Below are positions 54,441-64,000 of a stretch of 64,000 nucleotides of DNA, piece after piece. How positions within the stretch are numbered: the first letter of the stretch is position 1; each line of letters starts with the position of its first letter. The translations under genes were made by a program, and so were the position numbers. The notes under the pieces were generated by a model. That model did no database searches, was not told the origin of the DNA, and saw only the letters and a program-made list of their open reading frames with translations. The stretch is from positions 1 through 64,000 of the forward strand of contig CAICTM010000078.1 of assembly GCA_903772945.1 (NCBI GenBank), read 5' to 3'. Source of the stretch: Seminavis robusta. Taxonomy: Eukaryota; Bacillariophyta; Bacillariophyceae; Naviculales; Naviculaceae.

Positions 54441-56423
54441 ATGCTGTGGCATGGGAAAACTAAGAACAAGAACAGAAAGACGGAATTTCTGGCGATTGTC
54501 CTTCTCTTTCTAGCTGCATCGACGGCAACATCCTTTCAAATTGGCAGCAAGCTTGCTCGACCTGACTTGTTCAGGCATCGAAGCAGGCGACGGATACTTT
54601 TACGGCCCACTGCATCCCGGCCTGCAACCTCCTCGATTGCTGCCGTGGTCCTTCTACCCGATGTTGTACCAGGTTTTGGCTCTGAGACATTAGTTTGGTT
54701 GACGACAGCGTTGGGATCAGGGATTGTCTTTGCAGTGGCCTTGTTAAAGGCTGCCTCTCCAGTGGTTCGGGACGCTGAGTTATTGGAGAAGAAGACACGC
54801 GCTGTAGACGAGCTTCCAGAATTGGATGTGTGGATCAGCACCACGCCGGAAGAGGGAGAAGAAGTCAAGGCTGGGAATTACCCTGATGCATCAAAAAAAG
54901 TCAATAACAACGGTGCCAACGACGGGAAAAATCGAAATGGCATTAGGGTACCTGAAAATATTTCCCCTCAATCCACAGCATCCCAAATAGAAGATATCTT
55001 TGAGAATCCAGAACAAAATGTGGGCGCCACTACTAACCCAGATGCACGTCAAGCTGAACCAACAGGTTCTGCCGATTCGGAGACGATTGCAACAATCAGC
55101 CTAGAAGAAAAATCTGGTGTCAGCCCTCCATTAAACATGGATGATCATGTCAATGTCCAAAAGAGCATGGATACCCCAATCCGGAAAGATAGAACCGGGC
55201 CAGTCTCATCACCAAAGCCTGAGGACTCTATCAGTGAAACATCGGTTGCTTCAACATTCCAACAAGAGTACGAAGAGACTTCATCGAATTCACTTACACC
55301 AAACGAGGGAATCCCAACCCGAAATGAGAGCCCACCCGCAACGCGACATGCACCCAAACAGAGTCTAAGCAATCTACGTCTCATAGCTTCGCTACAAGAT
55401 GCCGCACATGATGACATTTTGCCTGCTGATGAAGCAGATGAATTCGATAATGATTATCAACATGGAACAGAATTACAATCAGCTTCCGCCGCGACAAATC
55501 CACAAGAAGAAGCGGCAGTGCTGCATCCAACACGAGATGTTGCAACGGATGAAACGCCTGTCGCAGCTGAGGAAGTCTTGCTAGTTGGTGCGGAGGGCGA
55601 TGAAATGGCGGTTTCGTTTGACATGCCAGCTGCAAAAGTCTCCGACGAGAACGAGGATGTCGTTTCGTCTGCATCTTCTCCGAGCGGCATGACGCCGGAG
55701 TTTGATGACCTGCTTGATCAAGAGGTGAATAATGATGAAAAGCCAACATCTTCAAAGAATTCAAAGAAGAGTCCATCGCAAGAGCTTCTTGACGCCATTG
55801 CTGCGAGCTCAGCCAGAGTCGAGTTTGATGAACTTGATGAACTCGATCCTGTTCCTACTGCAAGAGCCAAGGCCATCTTTTCTGGCTCCAAGCGGACAAG
55901 CCGCCCTCGAAACACCGAGATATCTGACTGGGTTCAAAAGTACCTGCAAAACCTTGCCATGCAACAAACACGTGAACTCTTGAATCGCAAGAATCCGTAC
56001 ATGCAAGTGTCCGCAGCGAGGGAGTCACCTCCACCGAACCGACAAGGAAGCAGTTTGCTCTTCGCCAATGCACCGGGGTCCGATAGAACAGCAATTCCTG
56101 CAAAAGTCGAGGAACCCAACGATTGCTTTTCCGACAACGACAACGATTCTATTCTTCCTCCTTCCTCCGTTGTGTCTTCCGAAAGTCTCCCAAAACTAGC
56201 CAAACGGAGCAGCAAGCAGCAAGTGAATGGGTTCAATGGACCAAAGAAGCATGACGATGTCGCGGTTGCAACTAATGACAGCAAGACGTATCTGGGTGAG
56301 CAGAAACGCCGAAAAAGCCGTCTTCCATTATTGAAGAAAATGTGCTCTGTGGCTTTGGTCGTGTTCTTGGGACGAAGGCTGTTTGGTACCTTGATCTCAT
56401 CCGCATCAGCACTATTCTTCTGA
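54441..56423 (+). CDS. Plastid-addressed protein with N- and C-terminal membrane segments, long acidic middle
   Basis: Single exon, 660 aa. From ATG 54441 the product has a basic start (KTKNKNRK), a hydrophobic signal (LAIVLLFLAASTATS) and then FQIG, an ASAFAP-type plastid address, followed by an Arg-rich transit region. A membrane segment lies near residues 85-110 (LVWLTTALGSGIVFAVALL). The centre, about 450 residues, is acidic and Ser/Thr/Glu-rich with no recognisable fold. A conserved-looking stretch (ISDWVQKYLQNLAMQQTRELL) lies near residue 495, and a second membrane segment is at the very C-terminus after a basic patch (KRRKSRLPLLKK). Two anchors with a long disordered acidic loop suggest a plastid membrane tether; that is inference. 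Family not recognised. Confidence 0.75.
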   Translation: MLWHGKTKNKNRKTEFLAIVLLFLAASTATSFQIGSKLARPDLFRHRSRRRILLRPTASRPATSSIAAVVLLPDVVPGFGSETLVWLTTALGSGIVFAVALLKAASPVVRDAELLEKKTRAVDELPELDVWISTTPEEGEEVKAGNYPDASKKVNNNGANDGKNRNGIRVPENISPQSTASQIEDIFENPEQNVGATTNPDARQAEPTGSADSETIATISLEEKSGVSPPLNMDDHVNVQKSMDTPIRKDRTGPVSSPKPEDSISETSVASTFQQEYEETSSNSLTPNEGIPTRNESPPATRHAPKQSLSNLRLIASLQDAAHDDILPADEADEFDNDYQHGTELQSASAATNPQEEAAVLHPTRDVATDETPVAAEEVLLVGAEGDEMAVSFDMPAAKVSDENEDVVSSASSPSGMTPEFDDLLDQEVNNDEKPTSSKNSKKSPSQELLDAIAASSARVEFDELDELDPVPTARAKAIFSGSKRTSRPRNTEISDWVQKYLQNLAMQQTRELLNRKNPYMQVSAARESPPPNRQGSSLLFANAPGSDRTAIPAKVEEPNDCFSDNDNDSILPPSSVVSSESLPKLAKRSSKQQVNGFNGPKKHDDVAVATNDSKTYLGEQKRRKSRLPLLKKMCSVALVVFLGRRLFGTLISSASALFF

Positions 56424-58309
56424 AGCAAAAATGATGGATGCATCTGGCATCCATGTCTAATTAAGAGTATGTGTATACTGTGTACATACCGAGACGACTG
56501 CTGCATCCCCTCTCAACAAAATTCGCCAAGTACTCCGCAAGCAAATGTTACAACGCGCACTATGTATGCATGTAAGTATGGTCTCGTCTTGCCCACATTC
56601 CACTTCCGCCACACGCTCCTGGTGTACCATACCAGGTAGGAGAGAAAAAGAGATTACTTTAGGCTATACATTGAACAGTTGCTGCTGTATGCAGTTGATG
56701 TTGGAAGACTCCTCGTAAACTGTACTGATAGGACTTTTCGATCTCGCGAATGGAGATGGAGCTATTCCCTGCCCTAGCACTCCCAAGTTAGCTGATCAAG
56801 GCCAAAGTCCTGCGGGACAACAAGCAAGTCACACTTCTGCCTGGGCCTATACCACTGTTGCTTCTGGGTTTTCCACATCTAATTCATCTCTGCTTGGATC
56901 CTTTCCTGTTTTGCACCTGTGATCAATGAATGGCTCTTCCGCAAATGGGCAAAGGAAAGAATACCTGCCTGGATACCAACATATTCAATACATCCTGGAA
57001 CTGAGCGGTAAAAGATTGCAGCTCCAAGCTACCTGCACATCTCCAGCGGTATCGGATGGATGATGAACAAGATAGTTCAACAAAACGAGAGTTGGGAGTG
57101 TCCAGCAACATATCCCGCAAAAAGAAAACTTTTCTAGCCAGTCAAAGTACATGCATGCCCATCCTTTGAAGAAACATCCAGTCAGAACCAAAATGCACCC
57201 AACAAGGGTGTGGCACCCAACAAGGGGTGTGGCTACCTCTGGAATTAGCCCTGGAAAGGGAATGGTTCCCACAGATTTGTGTGTAATGTGTAAAGGGATC
57301 TGTGCAGATCTTCTCGTGCACGCGCAAGCTTCGAAAATCGCCGTGGCCCAAGGTCAGGCAAACTCTTCTGCTGTGACCTGTGCAAGGTATAGGTACATGC
57401 AGCAAGCGGTACGAAAAGTATAGGTCCGAAACGCAATGGCACAAAGGCGCAGACACCTCGACCACTTACTGCTATCGTGGCTGTGCTATTCATGCAAGTT
57501 TAGCCAACTATGCTGCAGCCAGCCTGGTACTCCAGCCTTTGAGGATCGTGTTCTTGGCTGCTGACGAAAAGGGAAGACTCTGGAGTACTGCGAGAAAGCT
57601 TGGGAGCTTGGTTGCAAGTCGTGGGCTTCCAACTTTGTCGTACAGGCAGTAACAAATGGCTCGACCAGCAGCTTCATTGACACCGGCGGATGCATACAGG
57701 TGCAGACACCATCGTTGCAAATTTGGCAACCTAGGTCCTTGAGCTTTCTTTATTTGGAAATTTGGAGATCTAGAGAGAGATTCTGGACCTACCCATTAGT
57801 CGAGTCTCACCAAGCGCTGCTTTGCTTGTGTCTGCTGGCTAGCTAGCTACCATATTGTATCTTGCCAGATTCTGCAGAACTATACATGTACCCGAATGCA
57901 TAGTCTTGATGACAACAAGAACGGTCTTGACTTGACTCCTGCGCTAGCTATCGTCTCGTGTGCATGTACATCATGGTCACATACAACGCGGGTCGTGCCT
58001 CATGCCTTTTACCAAGTCCCAGTACACCACGGAGACTTAAAGAAGTCATTTTTTACTTTAATTCCCAACATTGCTATAGGCATAACTTCTATGCCATTTA
58101 CTAAATCTCAAATGTACCAAGGAGCATTTCGGCAACTGGAAGAACAGCATTCGATACGAACGGAAGTCTTGTTTCTTTCTGGCGTCCATCACTAAAATAA
58201 AGAAGGAAGCGTCATTGACGTTGTGTGTGCTGTTGTTTGTATTAGCATTGCTGTTGTTGTTGTTTGAATATTATAGTATACTAGAGTTCTGGAGAGAAAG
58301 CAACCAACC
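56424..58309. other. Intergenic region with possible decayed coding remains
   Basis: About 1.9 kb. CACCCAACAAGG-type units repeat near 57194-57233. Coding-like stretches at 57150-57423 and 57480-57720 (plus) do not form a plausible gene with start, splice sites and stop, and I recognise no family. CTAGCTAGCTAC lies near 57838. (TTG)n is at about 58250-58263 just before the next gene. Confidence 0.45.
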
Positions 58310-60387
58310 ATGGGCAATCAACCATCATCTGGCGAAGGCGGAGGCGTGGGTAGTACCACCAGCAACAAGGTCCGCGGTTTTATGGGCAAGGGACTGTTGG
58401 GGTTGAGCAAGGCAGAGCTGGATGAACGCTGTCGACCCAGTGGGTGAGTGCGGAATGTCGTTTCATTTTTCATGTATGTTGTTCAGGTGGAATGATGGTG
58501 GTTCTGAACGGAGATGATGAGCAACTATATACTCGCTTGGGAGAGGAGGAAAGAAAGGATCTGCAGTCCTTTCACGATAGATCTTTTGCGGACAGACACG
58601 AGTGACTTGACGCTATTTCGTCGAAAGATAGATGAAGTCTTGGACTTCTGTTCGTTGAAGAAGCGTCTGCATGTAGTAGACTAGGAAGAGGATGTGTCTG
58701 TCAAGTTGCTGTTGTCAACTTCCCTTACGGCTTTGTCATTTTCGTCTAATTCTTTTTCTTCTTTCATGTCATTTTCCTGCCTTCCTCCTGTACTAGTCTC
58801 TACCCCAGCTGCCAGTGGGAAGACAAGGCGGTCCGCAAGTTGATTGGCGATGGCAAATTGTCGGCTCGTTTGCGCGGCACGGAGAATCGTTCGTCTCCTA
58901 CGGATCGCGAATGTCCCATTTGTTTTCTGCAGTACAAAGAAGTCAACACGACAAAGTGCTGTTCGGCATTTATCTGCACCGAGTGCTATCTCCAAGTGAG
59001 ACCGCAAAAGGCCAAATCACCCAGTTGTCCCTTTTGCAATCACAGTAAATTCTCGGTGACGGTCGCTCAAGCCATGAACGCCGAAGCCATGTTGTTGCGC
59101 GAAGAAACTGAACAACGAGTCATTGAAGCCAAAATTAGAGAACAGCAAAGCCAACAAAACAGTAACTCTCCCAATGGTGACAACAAGGCTGGTGGTGCCG
59201 CTGAAAAGAATTCCTTTGGATCGTCACTCGAACAAAATGAACGAATAGCCACACTCCGCGCACGATCTTCCAGTCTCTCCGATCAACAAGAGAATTTCGA
59301 ATCCATTCCAGAAGATGTCTTGAGAGAATCCTTTGCCATGACACCCGAAGAACGACGCATGCTCGAAGACGAAATGAGAGCACAGCATTCTCATCCGCTC
59401 TCACTCAGACTCGAAGCGGAAGCGGAAGAACGACGCATTCAAAATGAACAAGAGTTCTTGCGCAATAATCCAACTCATGCCTTTTTGGAACAACAACGGC
59501 GGTATCGATCCGCACGGGCCAGTGGTAGTAGAACAACCGGTGGTGCCGAGCCACCCCGAAGAAATTGGAATCAAATTGTTGAAGCCTTTGAACGGGGTGG
59601 ACATGGTGAAGTCAACTCATTGGATGATTTGGTCGTCTTGGAAGCGGCCATGATCCTAAGTATGGAAGAAGAAGGCCGACGTCGTGGCAGCAATAGTGCT
59701 GCGCCAGACGGAGCCGCAGAACCCTTTGACGCCAATCGACACGCCAATGAAGGATTCCCTCTGGTGCGATCCATACTCTCGGGGCGTCAATCCGGGACAG
59801 CAACGCGGGATGAGGATCAAATTCAAAACTTGGCCAATAGTATCTACAATTCTCGACGACGAAGTGGACGAAACTCTCTCTTGCGGGCGGCGTACGGGGC
59901 TGGCAACAACAACAATACTAATAATGCCAATGCACCCAACAACAACAACAATACTGCCAATGCACCCAACAACAATCAATTGGATACCGCCATGGATACC
60001 GCAGGATTGTTAATGCGAGGAATTTCCGAAGATGATCAGATTGCCATGGCCATTGCGGCTAGTTTGCAGGAACAGAGTCAACCCAATGAAGAGGAAGGCG
60101 GGGAGGAAAATGAAACCAGTGGCGGCGAGAACGATGACGCAGAAGGCGAAACGAGCGCGCAGGAGCCAGAATCGAGCGGCAACACAGCGGAGGAACTACA
60201 AGCATCAGAGGACGCTGCAGTAGAGGCGGCCTTGGAATCGGCCGAAGCCACAAGTACCGAGGCAACAGAGACCGCGCCAGAGGAACCCTCCAACACTACA
60301 GAACCAACGAACGCTCCCGCTGACGCGGGTGCAAGTGATGTCCCAGCCGAGTCTTTGGATGACGAAAACCATGGGGGCGCAAGTTGA
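58310..60387 (+). CDS. Sip5-like zinc-binding protein with ubiquitin-interacting-like motifs
   Basis: Exons 58310-58443 and 58797-60387 (GTGAGT...TACTAG intron, 353 nt; phase fits) give 574 aa. It begins MGNQPSSG, so Gly2 could be myristoylated. Residues about 45-75 (CRPSGLYPSCQWEDKAVRKL) lead into a Cys-rich zinc-binding domain: ECPICFLQY, KCCSAFICTECYLQV and CPFC, the pattern of yeast Sip5-type RING-like proteins. The middle is Glu/Arg-rich with coiled tendency. Two UIM-like helices are visible: LEAAMILSMEEEG near residue 328 and IAMAIAASLQEQ near 455. An Asn/Ala/Glu-rich tail (poly-Asn, then acidic) ends the chain. Ubiquitin binding or E3 activity is inferred from these motifs; yeast Sip5 is linked to Snf1 kinase and Reg1/Glc7 phosphatase. 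Confidence 0.8.
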
Positions 60388-61473
60388 GTTTTGAAATGGA
60401 TGGTGGCTGCTGCAGTGGCGCGACCAGCCCTCTTGCTTGCTTCGAAAAAGTCACTGTGTGCTCGCTGTATTGCCACGTGAAGCACCAGCGATGGCCGTTG
60501 TACCGTACATGATGTGGCAACGATTCGATTGAATTCTAGTGGAGCCTTCGATTGGAGCAGGCATGGGAGGCCTTGGAACGAAACTCGACTTGGTGGAGAA
60601 CATTAATTTGCTATGACTTGGTTGTCTTGCAGCAGCAGTGTTGTATTTGCCCACCACAAAGTCGGTCAGCTCTGCTACTAGAAGCAAATTTTATGCATGC
60701 ACGAAATGAATCGAATCAATCCAGTATCGTATCTAGGTTATCTACTCGGGAGGCCTTCGAACGAAACTGGACCTGGTGGAGAACATTTGCTGCGACTCGA
60801 CTTGACTCGGTTGTCGTGCAGCAGCAGTACCGGTACCGGTAGCAGTGTTGTTTACCCACCCACCACAAAGTCAGTCAGCTCTATACCTAGAAGCAAATTT
60901 CTATGCATGCACAACGATTCCAGTATCGTATCTATGTTATCTAGCTACCGTAGGGAAGCCTTCGAACGAAACTCCACTCGGAGAAGATTTGCAAAGTCAG
61001 TCAGCTCTACTAATAGCTACTAGGTTCCAATTTTATGAATGAGCGAATGAATTTTAAAATCCAGTATCGTATCTAGGTTATCTAAACGAAACTCGACTTA
61101 GTGGAGAATATTTATTGGTGTTAGGATCCACCTAAAAGTGCTGTGACAGAGCTGTCTGCCAGCAGCAGTGTTGTATTTAGCCACCCCAAAAGTCAGTCTG
61201 CTCTACTGCTACAAGCAAATTATAAAATATGCACACACAAATTGAATCCGGTATCGTATCTATGTATGTTATCCAGCTAGAAAAGTAGGTATTGAAAAAG
61301 GACAAGATGGCCTCTCGCAGTTGGTTCATTCAAGTTCGTTTGTGTCCGGGGCCACTGCTGTCTGCTTCGAAAGGACAACAAGTTGGGGTGCACTTCTACA
61401 GCATCGAAGGAAGTTGACTCACTCTCAAGCTAGCCATCGTTTGGATAGCATACCCATCGCGACAGCTAGCTAT
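60388..61473. other. Intergenic region occupied largely by a repeat block
   Basis: About 1.1 kb. Apart from the repeats at 60560-61240 (separate entry) it contains two overlapping TACCGGTA copies (60828-60841) and 3' flanks of both converging genes. No gene. Confidence 0.5.
60560..61240 (+). repeat. Block of four diverged repeats (units about 130-205 bp)
   Basis: Units begin with AGGCCTT(G/C)GAACGAAACT at about 60567, 60751, 60955 and (shortened) 61083. They share TGGTGGAGAACATT, GCAGCAGCAGTGTTGT, CCACCACAAAGTC, GTCAGCTCT, AGAAGCAAATTTTATGCATG and CCAGTATCGTATCTAGGTTA. The units carry substitutions and different indels, so they are old. Sequence is unrelated to the array at 14.4-15.4 kb. Confidence 0.85.
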
Positions 61474-62081
61474 CTAGTACTGATCATATTCTGGGGCTGG
61501 GCGAAACGGCGCTCCCTGGACATCCTCGCCGTCAGGTCCTGTGACTCGGACTGCCCTCTTTCGGCCCTGCTGGTCCAATTCTTCAAAGTACTCCACTTCT
61601 TCTCCATCCGCCAAGCTACGGAATCCCTGGGATTTAATGGCAGTCTGTACAACAACAGAACAAGAATTGAAGCATTAGTTCGTTTAGTTCAACAAACAGA
61701 TAACAGATGCCGTAGAGGTAGCAAACTGTAGGGTACACACCTGATGCACAAAAACATCTCCTGATCCGTCCGTGGGAGAAATAAAGCCAAACCCTTTCAT
61801 GGTATTGAACCTACAGAACGAAGAGGATGAATCACCGGAATTGTCAGATGGTGTAATACAGTTTGGATAAGCCCCAGAGCACACATTTATAAAAGAGATG
61901 ATGAGACAGAATCTGCATAGACTTACCATTTGACGGTTCCTGTTTTTAAATCCTCAGAATCACTCATGAATAGAGCTGTGTTGGACGTCGCTGAAGTTCT
62001 CAACGGAGACACGAAAGCACTTCCAGATAGGGCTAGAAGCGCCAGCACAAGGAGTTTTAGCATGGTGTTAGTGGAAGTCAT
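61474..62081 (-). CDS. Plastid-targeted cold-shock-domain protein, three exons
   Basis: Exons 62081-61927, 61810-61741 and 61644-61474 (minus), introns of 116 and 96 nt with GTAAGT and GTGTGT donors; 131 aa. The N-terminus is MTSTNTMLKLLVLALLALSG followed by SAFVSPLRT, a textbook diatom plastid address (signal peptide then SAF). The cold-shock domain starts TGTVKWFNTMKGFGFI (RNP1 KGFGFI) and has DVFVHQ (RNP2), then GFRSLADGEEVEYF. The TGG codon of VKW is split by intron 1, and intron 2 follows VHQ. A short tail ends APEYDQY. Cold-shock domains bind single-stranded RNA or DNA; in the plastid it could act as an RNA chaperone, which is inference from family and targeting. Confidence 0.92.
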
Positions 62082-62561
62082 CTTGTCGAGAATATATCTG
62101 TGGGAAGCAAATAATAAATGAAAGAGACGTGAAGCCGATCGACTTGGGAGGCAACAATACCGTAGAACAGTCAGAGAGATACTCTATCCAGGTGGAAGTC
62201 TAATGGACGGGTGGGAAGGGAGCGGTCAAATCAAGGGAAGGAATGTTCCGAAAAGATACGCACATCATTCCTTGACACCGATGGTTGCAGGCAGCCCAAC
62301 CCAGATGACGATGAGTCGACCGACAGACGTTGGTGTCAGTCGAGTCGGCACGCAAGAGCGCTGGCTTTTTAACGACTAATCGCTTTCCCGTCTCGAGATC
62401 GCATTCCGCATCGCATTGCTTCAAAGGCCGCACCATCGCTCTTGGTTTCCTTTGCTCCAGCCTCTTTCCTTATCTTATTGCTCTGTCTACTACCAGGTAG
62501 CTAGGCTTAAACCTCAATCTATTGTGCCATTGATCAACCTAACAGGACGCGAGATAGGAAG
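62082..62561. other. Divergent promoter region (cold-shock and PP2A B'' genes)
   Basis: About 480 bases between two divergently transcribed genes; it should contain both promoters. No repeat or extra gene was found. Confidence 0.5.
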
Positions 62562-62670
62562 ATGGCGGCAGCAATGAAAATGGACGAACTGATGGTTCAG
62601 TGGTTGACCTCAGATACCATGTATGAGAATGTTTTGAATTTGATCGAAGAGAACAAATTGGCGGCCCAAA

Positions 62671-62722
<52 letters not shown>

Positions 62723-64000
62723 GCAGAAGCAACTGAATCAAGAAGATGACGATGGAGCTGTGGAAAATGACAAGGATTCCTTGACCAAGGATGCTTCCGA
62801 AGATGGCAATAGCAATTCGTCTCCACGGTGTGTCATTCCCAAATTCTATTTGGGAGATCCCTCTCGTCCTAGGCGTCGGAGGCGATTGCTGCCCATGCCT
62901 CAGAGCGATACCTGGGAACCTCTTCCAGAAGGAGAGAAACAGCCAGACCGGCCCTTTACGGATTTGGGCAGCAATAATAGTAACAACAACAATGCCGCAT
63001 TGGGATTGTCCGGTGAAGACGCATCGCCCGAGATCACAACCGTGCCTTCCTCGACGCCCATGATGTGTGTCCGAGATCAAGTACAGGCCGTCTACAAGGA
63101 AATTGGACAAGGAGGGGATGATCTCCACCAAAAGTACATTCCTGTGGCAGAATTTGTCCGTGTCGCCAAGGATATTCTCCGATTTCCCACCTTTTTTAAT
63201 GTACCACTTTGTCAGCGACTCTTGCTGCTCTGGCGGACTCACAAGAATATCAATTCGCCCACTATAATGGAAGAACCCGCACCTGAAGAACCCATTACTT
63301 ACGAAATGGTGGCTTGGTTCTGGATGAAAGAGATGGAACCCTTTGATCCCCAGGAACGCTTCTTTCGGCTCTGCAAACAACCCCATGCCGAGTACATTGT
63401 TCGGGATGACTTTTTGCCCTTTATCAAAGCTCTTTTGAGTGATCATCCGGTACGTTGAATTATGGCATTCAGTTTTGTCGTTCAATTGTATGTATATATG
63501 CCATTGTTTGAATGATCTGATGGGTTTGTTTCTTCCTTTCATTTCGTTTCAGGGTTTGGAATTCTTGAGCAATCATGCTGAATTCCAAGAAAAGTACGCT
63601 GTGACTGTCATTACTCGCATCTTTTACTGCGTCAACAAGTGCCATTCGGGACGCATCACGTGTCGACAAATCAGACGCAGTGACCTACTCGATGCCTTCT
63701 TGCAGGTAGACGAAGAGGAAGACATCAACAAGGTTACACGATACTTCTCCTACGAACACTTTTACGTGCTCTACTGCCGATTCTGGGAACTAGATCACGA
63801 TAGGGATTACCGTATCACACGCGAGGACTTGTTAAAGTATGGAGATCATTCGCTCAGTCACATGATTGTGGATCGGATCTTTGATGCTGCTCCTCGACCT
63901 TTTGAACATCCTGCTGCGTTGGACAACGACGAAGATGGCAATCAACAGCCGCCGCCCATCAATCGCGAATACCTCTCTTACGAAGACTTTATCTATTTCA
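62562..64000 (+). CDS. PP2A regulatory subunit B''-type (PPP2R3-like), partial at window edge
   Basis: Exon 1 62562-63449, intron 63450-63552 (GTACGT...TTTCAG), exon 2 from 63553 past the end of the window. The product begins [18 protein letters not shown] and has a polyglutamine run at residues about 37-58. The B'' signature follows: [13 protein letters not shown], then [50 protein letters not shown] and, after the splice, [20 protein letters not shown] and [17 protein letters not shown]. An EF-hand-like loop ([15 protein letters not shown]) is near the end. B'' subunits direct the PP2A A/C core and respond to calcium; plant counterparts include TON2/FASS at the cortical cytoskeleton. The C-terminus lies outside the window. 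Confidence 0.93.
62671..62731 (+). repeat. CAG/CAA triplet run coding for polyglutamine
   Basis: Mixed CAG and CAA codons give about 20 consecutive glutamines near the N-terminus of the PP2A B'' subunit. The interruptions by CAA differ from a pure repeat and should make it relatively stable. Confidence 0.9.

Noticed and set aside
57150-57720. Several plus- and minus-strand frames with many Cys residues
   Set aside because: No consistent exon structure, no recognised family, and no frame runs through the region.

Overview
The window looks like nuclear DNA of a photosynthetic diatom, most likely pennate. The evidence is spliceosomal genes with short GT-AG introns (about 70-375 nt), a Ty1/copia element with diatom-type internal remains, and several proteins that start with a signal peptide followed by a Phe at the predicted cleavage point (the ASAFAP-type plastid address of diatoms). 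Some sequences match protein families I remember from pennate diatoms such as Seminavis robusta; species is inference, not shown.

Layout. 0.5-2.5 kb: broken copy of a multi-copy diatom protein family. 2.8-3.3 kb: broken reverse-strand fragment. 3.3-3.8 kb: simple repeats. 4.5-6.1 kb: plastid M41/FtsH-type metallopeptidase-like protein without an AAA domain. 6.9-8.6 kb: plastid CPBP (CAAX protease-like) protein with an EF-hand tail. 9.1-12.8 kb (minus): HEAT-repeat PPP4R1-like phosphatase regulator with a long lysine-rich tail. 13.6-15.5 kb: repeated first-exon-like segments, a possible small membrane protein and a tandem array of ~150-bp units. 16.1-18.4 kb: amino-acid transporter. 18.9-22.7 kb (minus): unconventional myosin. 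25.1-27.0 kb: six-exon HMG-box protein. 27.7-28.4 kb (minus): organellar ribosomal protein bL19. 30.5-31.0 kb: small membrane protein with an N-terminal targeting sequence. 31.2-32.5 kb (minus): plastid-addressed nucleotide-sugar transporter-like protein. 33.96-40.22 kb: broken Ty1/copia element with identical 143-bp LTRs and a 5-bp target duplication. 41.0-41.95 kb (minus): Dsc3-like ubiquitin-ligase subunit. 43.2-50.0 kb: very large Gln/Ala/His-rich protein in three exons. 52.1-53.9 kb: low-complexity protein. 54.4-56.4 kb: plastid-addressed protein with N- and C-terminal membrane segments. 58.3-60.4 kb: Sip5-like zinc-binding protein with ubiquitin-interacting-like motifs. 60.6-61.2 kb: second tandem-like repeat block. 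61.5-62.1 kb (minus): three-exon plastid-addressed cold-shock-domain protein. 62.6 kb to the end: PP2A B''-type regulatory subunit, cut by the window edge.

There is no operon-like organisation. Themes that recur are plastid-addressed proteins (five or six genes), phosphatase regulators (PPP4R1-like and PP2A B'') and ubiquitin-related proteins (Dsc3-like, Sip5-like). Their proximity is probably chance. I found no convincing new multi-gene system. The most interesting points are the CPBP/EF-hand fusion with altered catalytic positions, the plastid-addressed cold-shock protein, the repeat arrays, the excess of the palindrome TACCGGTA in non-coding DNA, and a copia copy with identical LTRs around a decayed interior.
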